Of a DNA stretch of 64,000 nucleotides, positions 1-8,496 are shown in pieces (position 1 is the first letter of the stretch; each line of letters opens with the position of its first letter). Both the position numbers and the translations under genes were made by a program. The notes beneath the pieces are model-generated. The model was not told the DNA's origin. It saw only the letters and a list, made by a program, of their open reading frames with translations, and ran no database searches. Source of the stretch: Candidatus Hydrogenedens sp. (GTDB lineage Bacteria > Hydrogenedentota > Hydrogenedentia > Hydrogenedentales > JAEUWI01); contig WGMK01000014.1 of assembly GCA_016125095.1 (NCBI GenBank), forward strand, positions 62,001-126,000. The letters run 5' to 3'.

Positions 1-19
1 CAGCCAAAACCGACAACAT

Positions 20-70
20 CGTCCTTGCGAGAAGCAAGTCCTCGAGCGACGCGGCAACCTCTTTGGCGCG
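20..70. repeat. Copy of a dispersed GCGACGCGGCAACCTCTTTGG-type repeat
   Basis: This stretch matches the repeat arms seen at 37327-37377 and, inverted, at 37450-37486. The shared core is a GCGAGnAGC motif followed by CGACGCGGCAACCTCTTTGG. It carries no gene. Repeats of this style (CATTGCGAGGAGCGAA...GCGGCAA) occur dispersed in many bacterial genomes, so this is probably a debris copy of such a family. Confidence 0.55.
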
Positions 71-132
71 TAGGTGAGCGTGGGAATCGCGACGACAACT
101 TGAACGGCACGCCGCAATCGCTGCACATCCGG

Positions 133-232
133 AACCGCGGTAGCGGTTACCTAATCGAAGCCCCGGGTAGCCCCTCGTCTTCGAGGGGCTACCCGGGGTA
201 ACCATGGATTCTGAACAACCGCGGCAGCGGTT
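133..232. repeat. Palindromic repeat unit: two AACCGCGGyAGCGGTT copies around a GC hairpin
   Basis: Near-palindromes AACCGCGGTAGCGGTT (133-148) and AACCGCGGCAGCGGTT (217-232) flank a perfect 17-bp inverted repeat. The hairpin arms are 161-177 and 182-198, with a 4-nt loop. The same arrangement recurs at 17586-17686 and 24184-24284. It lies just downstream of the stop of the minus-strand DUF1080 gene and may also act as its transcription end. No gene is visible in 1-254. Confidence 0.75.
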
Positions 233-254
233 GCTCAGGATATATCGCGTCCGC

Positions 255-944
255 TTAGTCCAGCTCTTTGATCTTGATGTTGCGGAAGTAAATCGGGGCG
301 CCGGCGTGCTTGCCCTGGAATCCGATGCGGCCCTTGGTGGGCAGTTCGGCCCAGGGCTTGTTCAGCCACGCGGGGATCTCGGAGCCGTCGGGATTCGTCG
401 TCGCCGAGGTCCACTTGCTCATGTCGATGCTGTTCACCTGCTCGCCGTTGAGCGTCACGTCGATGTGCTTATCGACGCAGCGGACCGTGTAGCGGTTCCA
501 TTCGCCCGGCTTCTTTACGTTGCTCTTGGTGGGCGCGAGGTGGCCGAAGAACGCGCCGCACTGCCACGTGCCCGGCGAGTTGGCCCACTTTTCCGCGAAG
601 TCGTCGGCAATCTGAATCTCCACCGAGTTCGGAATCCAGTCGGCAATGTTGCTCGCGTACACGATCACGCCGCTGTTCGTGCCCTCGGCCGTCTTAAACT
701 CGAGGTCGAGAATGAAGTTGTCGTATTCCTTCTTCGACCAGATGGCCTGGTCTTCGCTGGCGGTCAGTACGCCGTCCTCCACCGTCCACACCTTCTTGGG
801 CTTGAGCGCGTTCGACAGCTCGGCGTCGAACAGATCCTCCCAGCCGGCGCTGTCGGGGTGGGTGAGCGGTTCGGCTTCTTCGGCTGCGAGCGGCAGCGCG
901 GCCAGCAGCAGGGCGGCGGTCAGGGCGCGGGATACCAGTTTCAT
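255..944 (-). CDS. Secreted DUF1080 (3-keto-disaccharide hydrolase-like) protein
   Basis: A 229-residue protein with a cleavable signal peptide (KLVSRALTAALLLAALPLAAEE), so exported. Family hallmarks are present: GWEDLFDAEL near residue 34, NSGVIVYAS and SVEIQIADD in the middle, GEWNRYTVRCVDKHIDVTLNG, and a C-terminal GRIGFQGKHAGAPIYFRNI. DUF1080 is a laminarin/concanavalin-like beta-sandwich; characterised members bind or cleave 3-keto-glycosides. The start has a GGAGGAA ribosome site just upstream. It lies downstream of, and on the same strand as, the PfkB kinase. The fold is clear; the substrate is not. Confidence 0.88.
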   Translation of the reverse strand: MKLVSRALTAALLLAALPLAAEEAEPLTHPDSAGWEDLFDAELSNALKPKKVWTVEDGVLTASEDQAIWSKKEYDNFILDLEFKTAEGTNSGVIVYASNIADWIPNSVEIQIADDFAEKWANSPGTWQCGAFFGHLAPTKSNVKKPGEWNRYTVRCVDKHIDVTLNGEQVNSIDMSKWTSATTNPDGSEIPAWLNKPWAELPTKGRIGFQGKHAGAPIYFRNIKIKELD

Positions 945-970
945 CGGAACTTCCTCCAGGTTGGGTTAGG

Positions 971-991
971 GATAAACCGCCGCAGCGGCGG
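971..991 (-). terminator. Possible terminator after the PfkB kinase gene
   Basis: On the minus strand a CCGCCG-CTG-CGGCGG hairpin is followed by TTTATC, about 30 nt after the kinase stop. The T tract is short, so this could equally be one more palindromic intergenic repeat. Confidence 0.3.
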
Positions 992-1021
992 ATAAGGTTG
1001 ACAGTACCGCCCGCAAATCCG

Positions 1022-2047
1022 CTACAAGGCCGACGGACGCAGCGGGAATTTGTCGAACAGTTTCATGGCCTCGGCATGCGTGCCCACGCCCTCGGTGCAG
1101 GTGGCATCGGCCATGCAGAGCGTTGCCGCCGCCGTGCCGAAGCGCAGGCCTTCCTCCATGTCCCAGCCCTCGTGAATGCCCACCAGCACGCCCGCGCAGA
1201 AGGCATCGCCCGCGCCCGCGCCGCCCTGGATATAGCCCTCGGGCAGCTGGAACGAGGGATGAAAATACTCCTTGCCCGCGCGGGTGAGCGCGTAGGCGCC
1301 CAGGCTCATGTGCACCACCACCACCTCGCTCTCGCCCATGTCGAGCAGCGTGCGGGCCGAATCGCGCAGCGCCTGCGCGTCCAGCTTGTCGTCTTTCAGA
1401 ATCGCGTGGCCGGTCGTCTGGCCCGCCTCGAATTCATTCAGGATGGCGTAGTCGGTGTACTTGAGCGCCGGGGGCACCAGCCGCTTGAAGCGCTCGGAGA
1501 ATTCCGACACGGTGTCGAAGGAAGTCTTGATGCCCTCGGCCTGCAGGTGGTGCAGAATCTTCGCGGCCACCGTGCCGAATTCCGGCTCCTCCTGGTCGAT
1601 GCCGTCCATCAGCAGCAGGTAGCCCACATGCGCGATGCGCGACTTGATGCCGCTATAGGGCACATTGTCCGCGTTCATCAGGTTGTTCGCGCCGCGCGAA
1701 TGGAAGAACGTGCGCTTGCCGTTCGACTGCACCGTCATCACTTCCGTGTACGAAGTCGGCGCGTCGTCGGTCATCTTCAGGTGCGTGCAATCCACGCCCA
1801 GGCTGGTGCACAGCTCGATGATGCTGCGTCCGTCGTCGTCGTTCCCCACAAAGCCCACGGCCTCGAGCGGAATGCCGACCTCGTACTTCGCGACGTCCAC
1901 CACGAGGTTGTGCGCCAGGCCGCCGGGGCTGAAATGCTCCGTCGCCACGTTCGCCAGCGTTTCCTGCTGCGGCCACACGTCGATCATTCGAACGTGGTCC
2001 ATGATAAAGGTGCCGATTCCGGCCATGCCCCGGCGTGCTTCTGCCAT
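1022..2047 (-). CDS. PfkB-family carbohydrate kinase
   Basis: The 341-residue protein shows the PfkB (ribokinase) fold signatures: an N-terminal GG region (GGLAHNLVVDVAKYEVGIP) and the C-terminal GAGDAF motif with the catalytic base Asp at about 281. It should phosphorylate a sugar or sugar acid in the cytoplasm using ATP. The reading frame is open further upstream, but that extension overlaps the divergent hydrolase gene. ATG 2047 has GGGAGG about 11 nt upstream, so I start there; ATG 2068 is an alternative. Genes nearby process sugars, which fits a catabolic kinase. Substrate unknown. Confidence 0.88.
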   Translation of the reverse strand: MAEARRGMAGIGTFIMDHVRMIDVWPQQETLANVATEHFSPGGLAHNLVVDVAKYEVGIPLEAVGFVGNDDDGRSIIELCTSLGVDCTHLKMTDDAPTSYTEVMTVQSNGKRTFFHSRGANNLMNADNVPYSGIKSRIAHVGYLLLMDGIDQEEPEFGTVAAKILHHLQAEGIKTSFDTVSEFSERFKRLVPPALKYTDYAILNEFEAGQTTGHAILKDDKLDAQALRDSARTLLDMGESEVVVVHMSLGAYALTRAGKEYFHPSFQLPEGYIQGGAGAGDAFCAGVLVGIHEGWDMEEGLRFGTAAATLCMADATCTEGVGTHAEAMKLFDKFPLRPSAL

Positions 2048-2185
2048 GATTGCGCGTGCCTCCCGCATGGGTCCGCCCCGGCGGACCCGCCTCGTTAACA
2101 GCCCGTTAATATACAAGACGATAGCCCGCCGCGCCACTGCCTCGCCGCTTGTGACGGGGCGCGGCGGCTGGTAGCATTTGCGGCC

Positions 2186-3217
2186 ATGATGGATACTGCA
2201 CAGGCTGAGGCGATGAAAGCGCGGATACTCCCGGCGCTCGAGGAACACCCCTTCGAGGCGCCGGCGTGGCTGCGGACCAAGCACCGGCAGAGTTCATGGA
2301 ACGCCATGCACCGCCGGGTCGCGCCGCTGCTCGAGCGGCACGAGCGCTGGGCCACGCCCGACCGCGACTTCCTCGATCTGTATTACAGCACGGGCGGGGC
2401 GGGCGCGCCCTGGGTGCTGCTGCTGCACGGGCTCGAGGACCACGCCAACACGGCCTATGTGCTGGGCATGCGCCATGCGATTGTGGACGCGGGGTGGAAT
2501 TGCGTGGTGATGGAATTCCGGTCCTGCGGCTCGGAGCTGAACCGGGCGCGGCGGCTGTACCACATGGGCGAAACCACGGACCTGGCCTTCGTGCTCAAGT
2601 GGCTGCGGCCGCGTCTGGGCAAGGCGCCGCTGTTTCTGCTGGGCTTTTCGCTTGGCGCCAACGTGGCGGCGAAATGGCTGGGCGAGCAGGGCGATACCGC
2701 GGCGGAAACGGTCCATGGCGCCGCGCTGGTGTCTGCGCCCTACGACCCCACCATCGGCGCGGCCAACATCCACAAGCAGCTGGGCGGCCTCTACATGAAG
2801 GCCTTTCTCGCCTCGCTCGTGCCCAAGGCCATCGCCAAGGAGCAGCAGTTTCCCGGCGCGCTCGATGTAGACGCCGTGGCGGCGGCAAAGCATTTTTGGG
2901 ACTTCGACACCCACGTGACCGCCCGACTACACGGCTTCGACGACGCAGACGACTACTGGCGCAAGGTGGGCTGCCACCAGTTCGTGGGCGGCATCCGCGT
3001 GCCCACGCTGCTGCTCAGCGCGGCCGACGACCCCTTCAACCCGGCCGAGACCCTGCCCGTGGCAACCGCTCAGGCGTCGCCGTGGCTCTATCCCGTGTTC
3101 CCGGAAACCGGCGGCCACATCGGGTTTATCTGCGGCGAATCCCCCGCCGCCGCCCGCTATTGGGCCGAGGAACAAATCCTCCGGTTCTTCCGGCTCGCCG
3201 CACTCGAAGGCGCGTGA
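2186..3217 (+). CDS. Alpha/beta hydrolase (YheT/serine aminopeptidase-like)
   Basis: The 343-residue cytoplasmic-looking protein has LLLHGLEDH (oxyanion strand), a GFSLGAN nucleophile elbow with the catalytic Ser, an SAADDPFNP acid loop and a terminal GGHIGF carrying the catalytic His. The complete triad and an N-terminal helical region resemble the YheT/EMB8 esterase group. There is no signal peptide. It is divergent from the PfkB kinase across a 138-nt gap. The natural ester or amide substrate cannot be told from sequence. Confidence 0.85.
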   Translation: MMDTAQAEAMKARILPALEEHPFEAPAWLRTKHRQSSWNAMHRRVAPLLERHERWATPDRDFLDLYYSTGGAGAPWVLLLHGLEDHANTAYVLGMRHAIVDAGWNCVVMEFRSCGSELNRARRLYHMGETTDLAFVLKWLRPRLGKAPLFLLGFSLGANVAAKWLGEQGDTAAETVHGAALVSAPYDPTIGAANIHKQLGGLYMKAFLASLVPKAIAKEQQFPGALDVDAVAAAKHFWDFDTHVTARLHGFDDADDYWRKVGCHQFVGGIRVPTLLLSAADDPFNPAETLPVATAQASPWLYPVFPETGGHIGFICGESPAAARYWAEEQILRFFRLAALEGA

Positions 3218-3359
3218 AGCCCGGGTATACCCCCGCCCTCAACCCGTTAATCTGCGAAAATGGCGAAATCGCCCTACATTTCCGACGATTTCCCTCTTGG
3301 CAAGTCGGGCGTCTTCGGGCATACTACCGGCTTCACGACGCATACGAGAGGGCAGAACG

Positions 3360-5081
3360 ATGAAGAGTGGTTACTGGGCCGCTGCCGCGGCCTTGTTGCT
3401 GGTGGTGCAGGCAGGGGCGCTCGAAATGGGCGAGCAGGCGGAGAAGGTGGTGTTCAAGGACATCCGGTACCTGCCGCGCACGCTGGACGATCTGGGCGCG
3501 AAACCTGCGGTGCTGTATTTCCACACGGGCGCGGACGCGGGGGCGCTCGACACGCTCGACGCCATGGCGGAATCCGAGGAACTCGCGAACGCCGTGGTGG
3601 CCGGGCTCGATGTGGACCCGGCGAGAAACATTCTCGACCTTTCCGCCGAGACCCTCGCGCGCGACGACGACTACATCGTGCTGAAAGACATGGAGTGCAA
3701 GGCGGCCAAGGCGCTGGGCGTGACCCAGGTTCCCGCGGCGGTGGTGCTGGATAAAGACCACAAGCTGGCCTACCGGGGCAGCCTCGCCGGCGCGAAAGCA
3801 GCAGCGCTTGCCCTGTTGAGCGGTGCCGCAGCGCCCGCATCCGAAGCGGTTTCCGGCACGCCCCTGCCCGATTGGTCCGTCCCCGTGCCCGCTCAGCCGC
3901 CCGTGTTCAAGGACGTCGCCGGCATCGTGTATCAGCACTGCACGCCCTGCCACCGTCCGGGCGAGACCGCGCCTTTCTCGCTGCGCACCTACAAGCAGAT
4001 GGCAGCCAACGCCGAAATGATGGCCGAGGTGGTGCGCGAAGGCCGCATGCCCCCGTGGTACGGCGCGGCCGACCACGGCACGTTCATGAACGATCGCCGC
4101 ATGTCCGACTCGGAAATCCAGACGATTCTGCAATGGGTGGCGGCCGATACGCCCAAGGGCGACCTGAAAGACGCGCCCGAACCGCCGGAGTATCCCGAGT
4201 CCGAATGGCGCATCGGCGAGCCTGACCTGATTCTCGAGGTGCCGGGCGAATTCGAGACCCCCGCCACGGGCTACGTCGACTACCAGTACGAGATGCTGCC
4301 CTACCAGTTCCCGGAAGAGACCTGGGTGCAGGGCATCGAAATCCTGCCGAGCAACGCCGCAGTGGTTCACCATGCGAACCTGGCCTACAACAACCCCGAG
4401 CAGGGCGGCTACGCGGAGAAGTTTAATTTCCTCACGGGCTACGTGCCGGGCGGCGCGGCGGCCGACATCCCCGCCCCCGTGGCCATGCGGATCCCCAAGG
4501 ATTCCGGCCTGTTTCTCCAGATTCACTACGTGACCACGGGCAAGAAAGAGAAGAACAAGATGCGCGTGGGCATCCGCTATGCCGAGGGCACGGTGCTCAA
4601 GCAGGTGCATTACAAGCGCCTGCGCCCCGAAACCATCGACATCACCCCCTACGACCCGCGCTTCCAGATGAGCTCCGAGTGGAGCTTCGACCGGAATGCC
4701 ATCGTGCTGGCCCTGTTCAGCCACATGCACGTGCGCGGGCGCGACATGAGCTTCTTCGCCAAGCTGCCCGACGGCAAGGAAGAGACCCTGCTGCGCATTC
4801 CGAATTACAGCTTCGACTGGCAGCTGGCCTATTCCTACGTGCCCGGCGCCAAGCTCTTCCCCAAGGGCACCACGCTGAAGACGGTGTCGCACTACGACAA
4901 TTCCGCGTTCAACCCGTATAACCCGGACCCCTCGGACCGGGTGCAATACGGCGACCAGACCGTGAACGAAATGAACGACGCGTACGTGTTCTTCCTGGAT
5001 CAGGACGAGTTCCTGAACATCCAGGTAGACGGCGAAACGGGGCGGGCGGCGGCGAATCCGGAGGTGGCTTCGGCCCGGTAG
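3360..5081 (+). CDS. Secreted thioredoxin-fold / cytochrome c / copper type II monooxygenase fusion
   Basis: Start ATG 3360 (AGAGGG upstream) gives 573 residues with a signal peptide (KSGYWAAAAALLLVVQAGA). Residues about 25-155 are a thioredoxin-like fold with GVTQVPA cis-Pro but no CxxC pair. A CTPCH haem c site lies at 194-198, with GRMPPWY as probable Met ligand. Residues about 300-545 resemble ascorbate-dependent copper type II monooxygenases (PHM-like): HH 337-338, IHY at 389 and HMH at 455-457 are candidate Cu ligands. Similar fusions are known from Planctomycetes, Verrucomicrobia and Acidobacteria. It is presumably periplasmic, with the haem feeding electrons to copper. Substrate unknown. 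Confidence 0.87.
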   Translation: MKSGYWAAAAALLLVVQAGALEMGEQAEKVVFKDIRYLPRTLDDLGAKPAVLYFHTGADAGALDTLDAMAESEELANAVVAGLDVDPARNILDLSAETLARDDDYIVLKDMECKAAKALGVTQVPAAVVLDKDHKLAYRGSLAGAKAAALALLSGAAAPASEAVSGTPLPDWSVPVPAQPPVFKDVAGIVYQHCTPCHRPGETAPFSLRTYKQMAANAEMMAEVVREGRMPPWYGAADHGTFMNDRRMSDSEIQTILQWVAADTPKGDLKDAPEPPEYPESEWRIGEPDLILEVPGEFETPATGYVDYQYEMLPYQFPEETWVQGIEILPSNAAVVHHANLAYNNPEQGGYAEKFNFLTGYVPGGAAADIPAPVAMRIPKDSGLFLQIHYVTTGKKEKNKMRVGIRYAEGTVLKQVHYKRLRPETIDITPYDPRFQMSSEWSFDRNAIVLALFSHMHVRGRDMSFFAKLPDGKEETLLRIPNYSFDWQLAYSYVPGAKLFPKGTTLKTVSHYDNSAFNPYNPDPSDRVQYGDQTVNEMNDAYVFFLDQDEFLNIQVDGETGRAAANPEVASAR

Positions 5082-5179
5082 TTCCGCTTTACACGCCGCT
5101 CCCGCTCCGGTACACTCACGCCTCGTATCCAAACGCGTGTGCGCCAAGGATGGCCAGTACCCATGGGGAGATTTCAGCC

Positions 5180-6025
5180 ATGAAAGTGGGGATGAATTTG
5201 CTGCTCTGGACCGCTGCGGTCACCGAGGAGCACTTCGGTCTGATGGACGATATCAAGGGCTGGGGCTTCGACGGCGTCGAGCTGCCGATGTTCGCCCCGG
5301 ACTGCTCCGACTGGAAGGCGATTGCCGCCAAGCTGGGCGACACGGGCCTCGAATCCACCGCCGTGGTGGTGATGCCCGCCGACGCCAGCCTCATTTCCGA
5401 GGACGCGCTCATCCGCCAGCGCGGCATCGACCACCTGAAAGACTCGGTAGACGCCTGCGTGGCCGTGGGTGCCAGCGCCATGGCGGGTCCCATCTTCCAC
5501 CCGGTGGGCGCGCTCGTGGGCCGCGGCCCGACAGAAGACGAAATTCAGCGCTGTATCGACAGCCTCAAGGTCGTGGCCGAGCACGCCAAGGCCGCCAACG
5601 TGATTGTGGCGCTCGAGCCGCTCAACCGCTTCGAGACCTTCGTGTGCAATTCGCAGGCCCAGGCGCGCCGCATCAGCGACGCCGTCGGCAATTCGCACTT
5701 CGGCCACATGTACGACACCTTCCACGCGAACATCGAGGAGAAGGACCTGACCGAGGCCGTCAAGACCGGCGGCGACAAGATCCTCCACGTGCATATTTCG
5801 GCCAACGACCGCGCCACGCCCGGCGAGGACCACGTGGACTACGAGACCACGATGCGCGCGCTCAAGGGCATCGGCTACGACGGCTGGCTGACCATCGAGG
5901 CCTTCGGCAGCCGCCTGCCCGAACTGGCCGGCGCCACCTGCATCTGGCGCAAGATGGCCCCCAGCGAAGAGCACGTGGCGAAGAACGGCTGTCAATTCGT
6001 GCGCGATTTGTGGTCGCGCGTTTAA
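5180..6025 (+). CDS. Sugar phosphate isomerase/epimerase (xylose isomerase-like TIM barrel)
   Basis: 281 residues in the D-tagatose 3-epimerase/AP-endonuclease-2 TIM-barrel family. Metal-binding positions are visible on successive strands: Glu in ALEPLNRF, Asp in MYDTFHANI, His in HVHISANDR and Glu in LTIEAFGS. The ATG at 5180 follows GGGGAG; an upstream ATG at 5150 lacks a good site. It sits 28 nt before the cupin gene in the same orientation, suggesting a transcription unit. Expected reaction: cytosolic ketose epimerisation, or the lyase/deglycosidase chemistry known for some members. Confidence 0.88.
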   Translation: MKVGMNLLLWTAAVTEEHFGLMDDIKGWGFDGVELPMFAPDCSDWKAIAAKLGDTGLESTAVVVMPADASLISEDALIRQRGIDHLKDSVDACVAVGASAMAGPIFHPVGALVGRGPTEDEIQRCIDSLKVVAEHAKAANVIVALEPLNRFETFVCNSQAQARRISDAVGNSHFGHMYDTFHANIEEKDLTEAVKTGGDKILHVHISANDRATPGEDHVDYETTMRALKGIGYDGWLTIEAFGSRLPELAGATCIWRKMAPSEEHVAKNGCQFVRDLWSRV

Positions 6026-6053
6026 TCACGCTTATTCCGAGGGAGTATTTCCG

Positions 6054-7286
6054 ATGAAGACGATTGTGGGCAGTGGTGTTTCCCAGGCCGCGACGGCGGC
6101 GTTCGAGGCGGGTGAGGGCATTCTGCGGCTGAGCCCCACGTGGGTACCGCGTTCGTTCCTGCAGCCGGGCCGCCGCATCAAGTTGCACCCGGACGACTAC
6201 TACGCGTTCGGCAAGCACCGCGGCGGTATCGACGAGCGCTGGTTCGCATCGACCACCCCGGCGGCCAACGACAACCGCACCGAGGACGAGGGCCTGAGCT
6301 ACGTGGTGCACGAGGGCGCGCGCTTCACGCTGAAGGACGCGGTCGACGCGCTCGGCGGCGGGCTCATCGGCGATTCCATCTGGAACCAGTACAAGCGCTG
6401 GCCGGTGTACTCGAAGTTCTTTGACAACATGGGCCCGATTCCGCACCACATGCACCAGAACGCCGAGCAGGCCGCGCTGGTGGGGCAGGAAGGCAAGCCC
6501 GAGTCGTACTACTTCCCGCCGCAGCTGAACGCCATCGGCAACAACTTCCCCTACACCTTCATGGGCCTCGAGCCGGGCACGACGAAGGACCAGGTGCGCG
6601 CGTGCCTCGAACGCTGGAACACCGGCGACAACGGCATCCTCGACCTTTCCAAGGCCTACCGCCTCAAGCCCGGCACCGGCTGGCTGATTCCGCCCTGCGT
6701 GCTGCACGCCCCGGGCTCGCTCGTCACCTATGAACCCCAGTGGGGCAGCGACGTGTTCGGCATGTACCAGAGTCTCGTGGAAGGCCGCGACGTGCCTTGG
6801 GAACTGCTCGTGAAAGACGTGCCCGCCGACAAGCACCAGGACCTGGACTACCTCGTCGAGCAGCTCGACTGGGAACAGAACGTGGACGAGCACTTCAAGG
6901 ATTCGCACTACCTCGAGCCGCAGGTGGATGCCGCCGGCTCGGGCGAAGGCTACACCGACAAGTGGATCGTGTACGGCACCGTGGCAGGCTCGCAGCTGTT
7001 CTCCGCGAAGGAGCTGACGGTCGAGCCCGGCGCGAAGGCGCTCATCAAGGACAACGGCGCGAGCGGCATCATCTGCGTGCAGGGCCGCGGCCGCATTGGC
7101 AACCTGCCGCTCGAGTCCCCCACGATGATCCGCTTCGGCGAAATGACCGAAGACGAAGTATACGTATCCGCCAAGCGCGCGCAGGAAGGCTACGAAGTCG
7201 AGAACCTCGGCGGCGCCTGTCCGCTCGTGCTGCTCCGCTACTTCGGCCCGGGCGTAAACCCCCAGGCGCCGGTGTTCGGGAATTAG
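6054..7286 (+). CDS. Cupin protein, phosphomannose isomerase type I-like
   Basis: 410 residues. The central stretch GPIPHHMHQNAEQAAL looks like a cupin metal site, followed by GTGWLIPPCVLHAPGSL and a second, C-terminal cupin half (KELTVEPGAKALIKD...VQGRGRIGNL). This architecture resembles type I mannose-6-phosphate isomerases and related sugar isomerase-like cupins. The ribosome site GAGGGAG is just upstream of ATG 6054. It probably acts on the same sugar as the flanking TIM-barrel enzymes, converting an aldose to a ketose, but the substrate is inferred from context only. Confidence 0.75.
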   Translation: MKTIVGSGVSQAATAAFEAGEGILRLSPTWVPRSFLQPGRRIKLHPDDYYAFGKHRGGIDERWFASTTPAANDNRTEDEGLSYVVHEGARFTLKDAVDALGGGLIGDSIWNQYKRWPVYSKFFDNMGPIPHHMHQNAEQAALVGQEGKPESYYFPPQLNAIGNNFPYTFMGLEPGTTKDQVRACLERWNTGDNGILDLSKAYRLKPGTGWLIPPCVLHAPGSLVTYEPQWGSDVFGMYQSLVEGRDVPWELLVKDVPADKHQDLDYLVEQLDWEQNVDEHFKDSHYLEPQVDAAGSGEGYTDKWIVYGTVAGSQLFSAKELTVEPGAKALIKDNGASGIICVQGRGRIGNLPLESPTMIRFGEMTEDEVYVSAKRAQEGYEVENLGGACPLVLLRYFGPGVNPQAPVFGN

Positions 7287-7297
7287 ATCGTTGCTGC

Positions 7298-7325
7298 CGT
7301 GGCGCGGTCGGGAGCCCGCGCCACG
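7298..7325 (+). terminator. GC hairpin after the cupin gene
   Basis: A perfect 9-bp stem (CGTGGCGCG with CGCGCCACG) and 10-nt loop lies 11 nt after the stop. No U tract follows, so intrinsic termination is doubtful; it may be an mRNA 3' stabilising hairpin. Confidence 0.35.
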
Positions 7326-7380
7326 TAAGCGAAAAAGCGTTGATTGAGACAGCGAATCGCTAGCTCCGGCCGCACTGGAT

Positions 7381-7486
7381 CCCCGCTTGCGCGAGGATGA
7401 CAGGGTTGGTGGGCTTGGCGTAGTCGCTCCGGCCCGGCGGTAATGCCGGGGTTCGGCCCCGAGATGTCATCCTCGCGCAAGCGGGG
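7381..7486. repeat. Inverted repeat with perfect 22-bp arms
   Basis: Arms 7381-7402 and 7465-7486 are exact reverse complements (CCCCGCTTGCGCGAGGATGA type). They enclose 62 nt that contains a further GC-rich imperfect palindrome. The TCATCCTCGCGnAAGCGGGG arm resembles dispersed palindromes found in many genomes. It fills most of the 304-nt gap between the cupin and isomerase genes. No ORF with coding character is present. Confidence 0.65.
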
Positions 7487-7590
7487 ACCCATCTTGAGGC
7501 GGCGGTGGATGATGAAGAGTTCGATGCGTTGGCCGCTTACGGGCGCCAGCATCTGGAAACACGCAGTTTCGCAACCGAGGGAGATACACG

Positions 7591-8484
7591 ATGAAGCGCA
7601 TTTCGATTGGCAGCTGGGCGTATGCGATTGGGCCGTATGAGAAGGACCCGGTGCCGTGGAGCACGGTGATCCGCAAGCTGAAGGAGTTGAACTTCGACGG
7701 CGTGGAACTGGGCGGCTTCGGCATTCACCCGAACCCGGAAACGCACCCGGAAAAGTCGCAGCGCGCGGAGCTGGTGGCGGAGCTGAAGGAAGTCGGCATC
7801 GCGCTTTCGGGCTTCGTGCCGAACCTCTGGGGCGAAAAGCTCATCAACACCGACGACCCGGAACCCTACATCGCCGCCTTCACGCAGGGCGCGGAATTCG
7901 CGAGTGACCTGGGCGTGGCGGGCATCCGCGTGGACTGCGTGCAGCCGCCCACGATTTTCGACGAGGTGGACGAGGACACGGCGCGTCAGCGCGTCGTCAG
8001 CACCTGGCAGCGCTGCTGCGATATCGCGGCGGACAAGGGCTGCTTCGTGACCTGGGAATTCGAGCCCGGCTTCGCGTTCAACAAGCCCTCGCAGGTGAGC
8101 CGCATCGTCGATGAAGTGAACAAGGCCAACTTCGGCCTGGAGTTCGACACCTGCCACGGCGAGATGGTGGCCAAGGGCGCGCGGCAACCCGGCACGCCGG
8201 AAATCCTCGAGGGCGGCTGCCTCGAACTGGCCCAGATGCTGCGCGGCAAGATCAACCACATCCACCTCATCGACAGCGACGGCACGCTCAACGAACACGA
8301 GACCAGCGCCCACCCGCCCTTCGGCGACGGCTATCTGGACTTCGACGCGATCATCCCCGAGCTCGTGAAGAACGACACCGGCCACGACTGGTGGACCATC
8401 GACCTCTGCTTCTGGCCCGACGCCTGGACCCTGACCGAACGCTGCAAGAAAGCCCTGGACGAGTACAACGTCAAGTACGGCTGA
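7591..8484 (+). CDS. Sugar phosphate isomerase/epimerase (second TIM-barrel paralogue)
   Basis: 297 residues of the same xylose-isomerase-like TIM-barrel superfamily as the gene at 5180, but clearly divergent. Ligand strands are recognisable: Glu in VTWEFEPG, Asp in LEFDTCHGE, His in NHIHLIDSDG, and an Asp (WTIDLCF) where many relatives have Glu. The start ATG 7591 follows GAGGGAG. A cytoplasmic isomerase, epimerase or glycoside lyase role is likely. Its placement next to the hairpin element at 8497-8971 and before a Gfo/Idh/MocA gene suggests a shared sugar pathway. Confidence 0.86.
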   Translation: MKRISIGSWAYAIGPYEKDPVPWSTVIRKLKELNFDGVELGGFGIHPNPETHPEKSQRAELVAELKEVGIALSGFVPNLWGEKLINTDDPEPYIAAFTQGAEFASDLGVAGIRVDCVQPPTIFDEVDEDTARQRVVSTWQRCCDIAADKGCFVTWEFEPGFAFNKPSQVSRIVDEVNKANFGLEFDTCHGEMVAKGARQPGTPEILEGGCLELAQMLRGKINHIHLIDSDGTLNEHETSAHPPFGDGYLDFDAIIPELVKNDTGHDWWTIDLCFWPDAWTLTERCKKALDEYNVKYG

Positions 8485-8496
8485 GCAAGATGAAGA

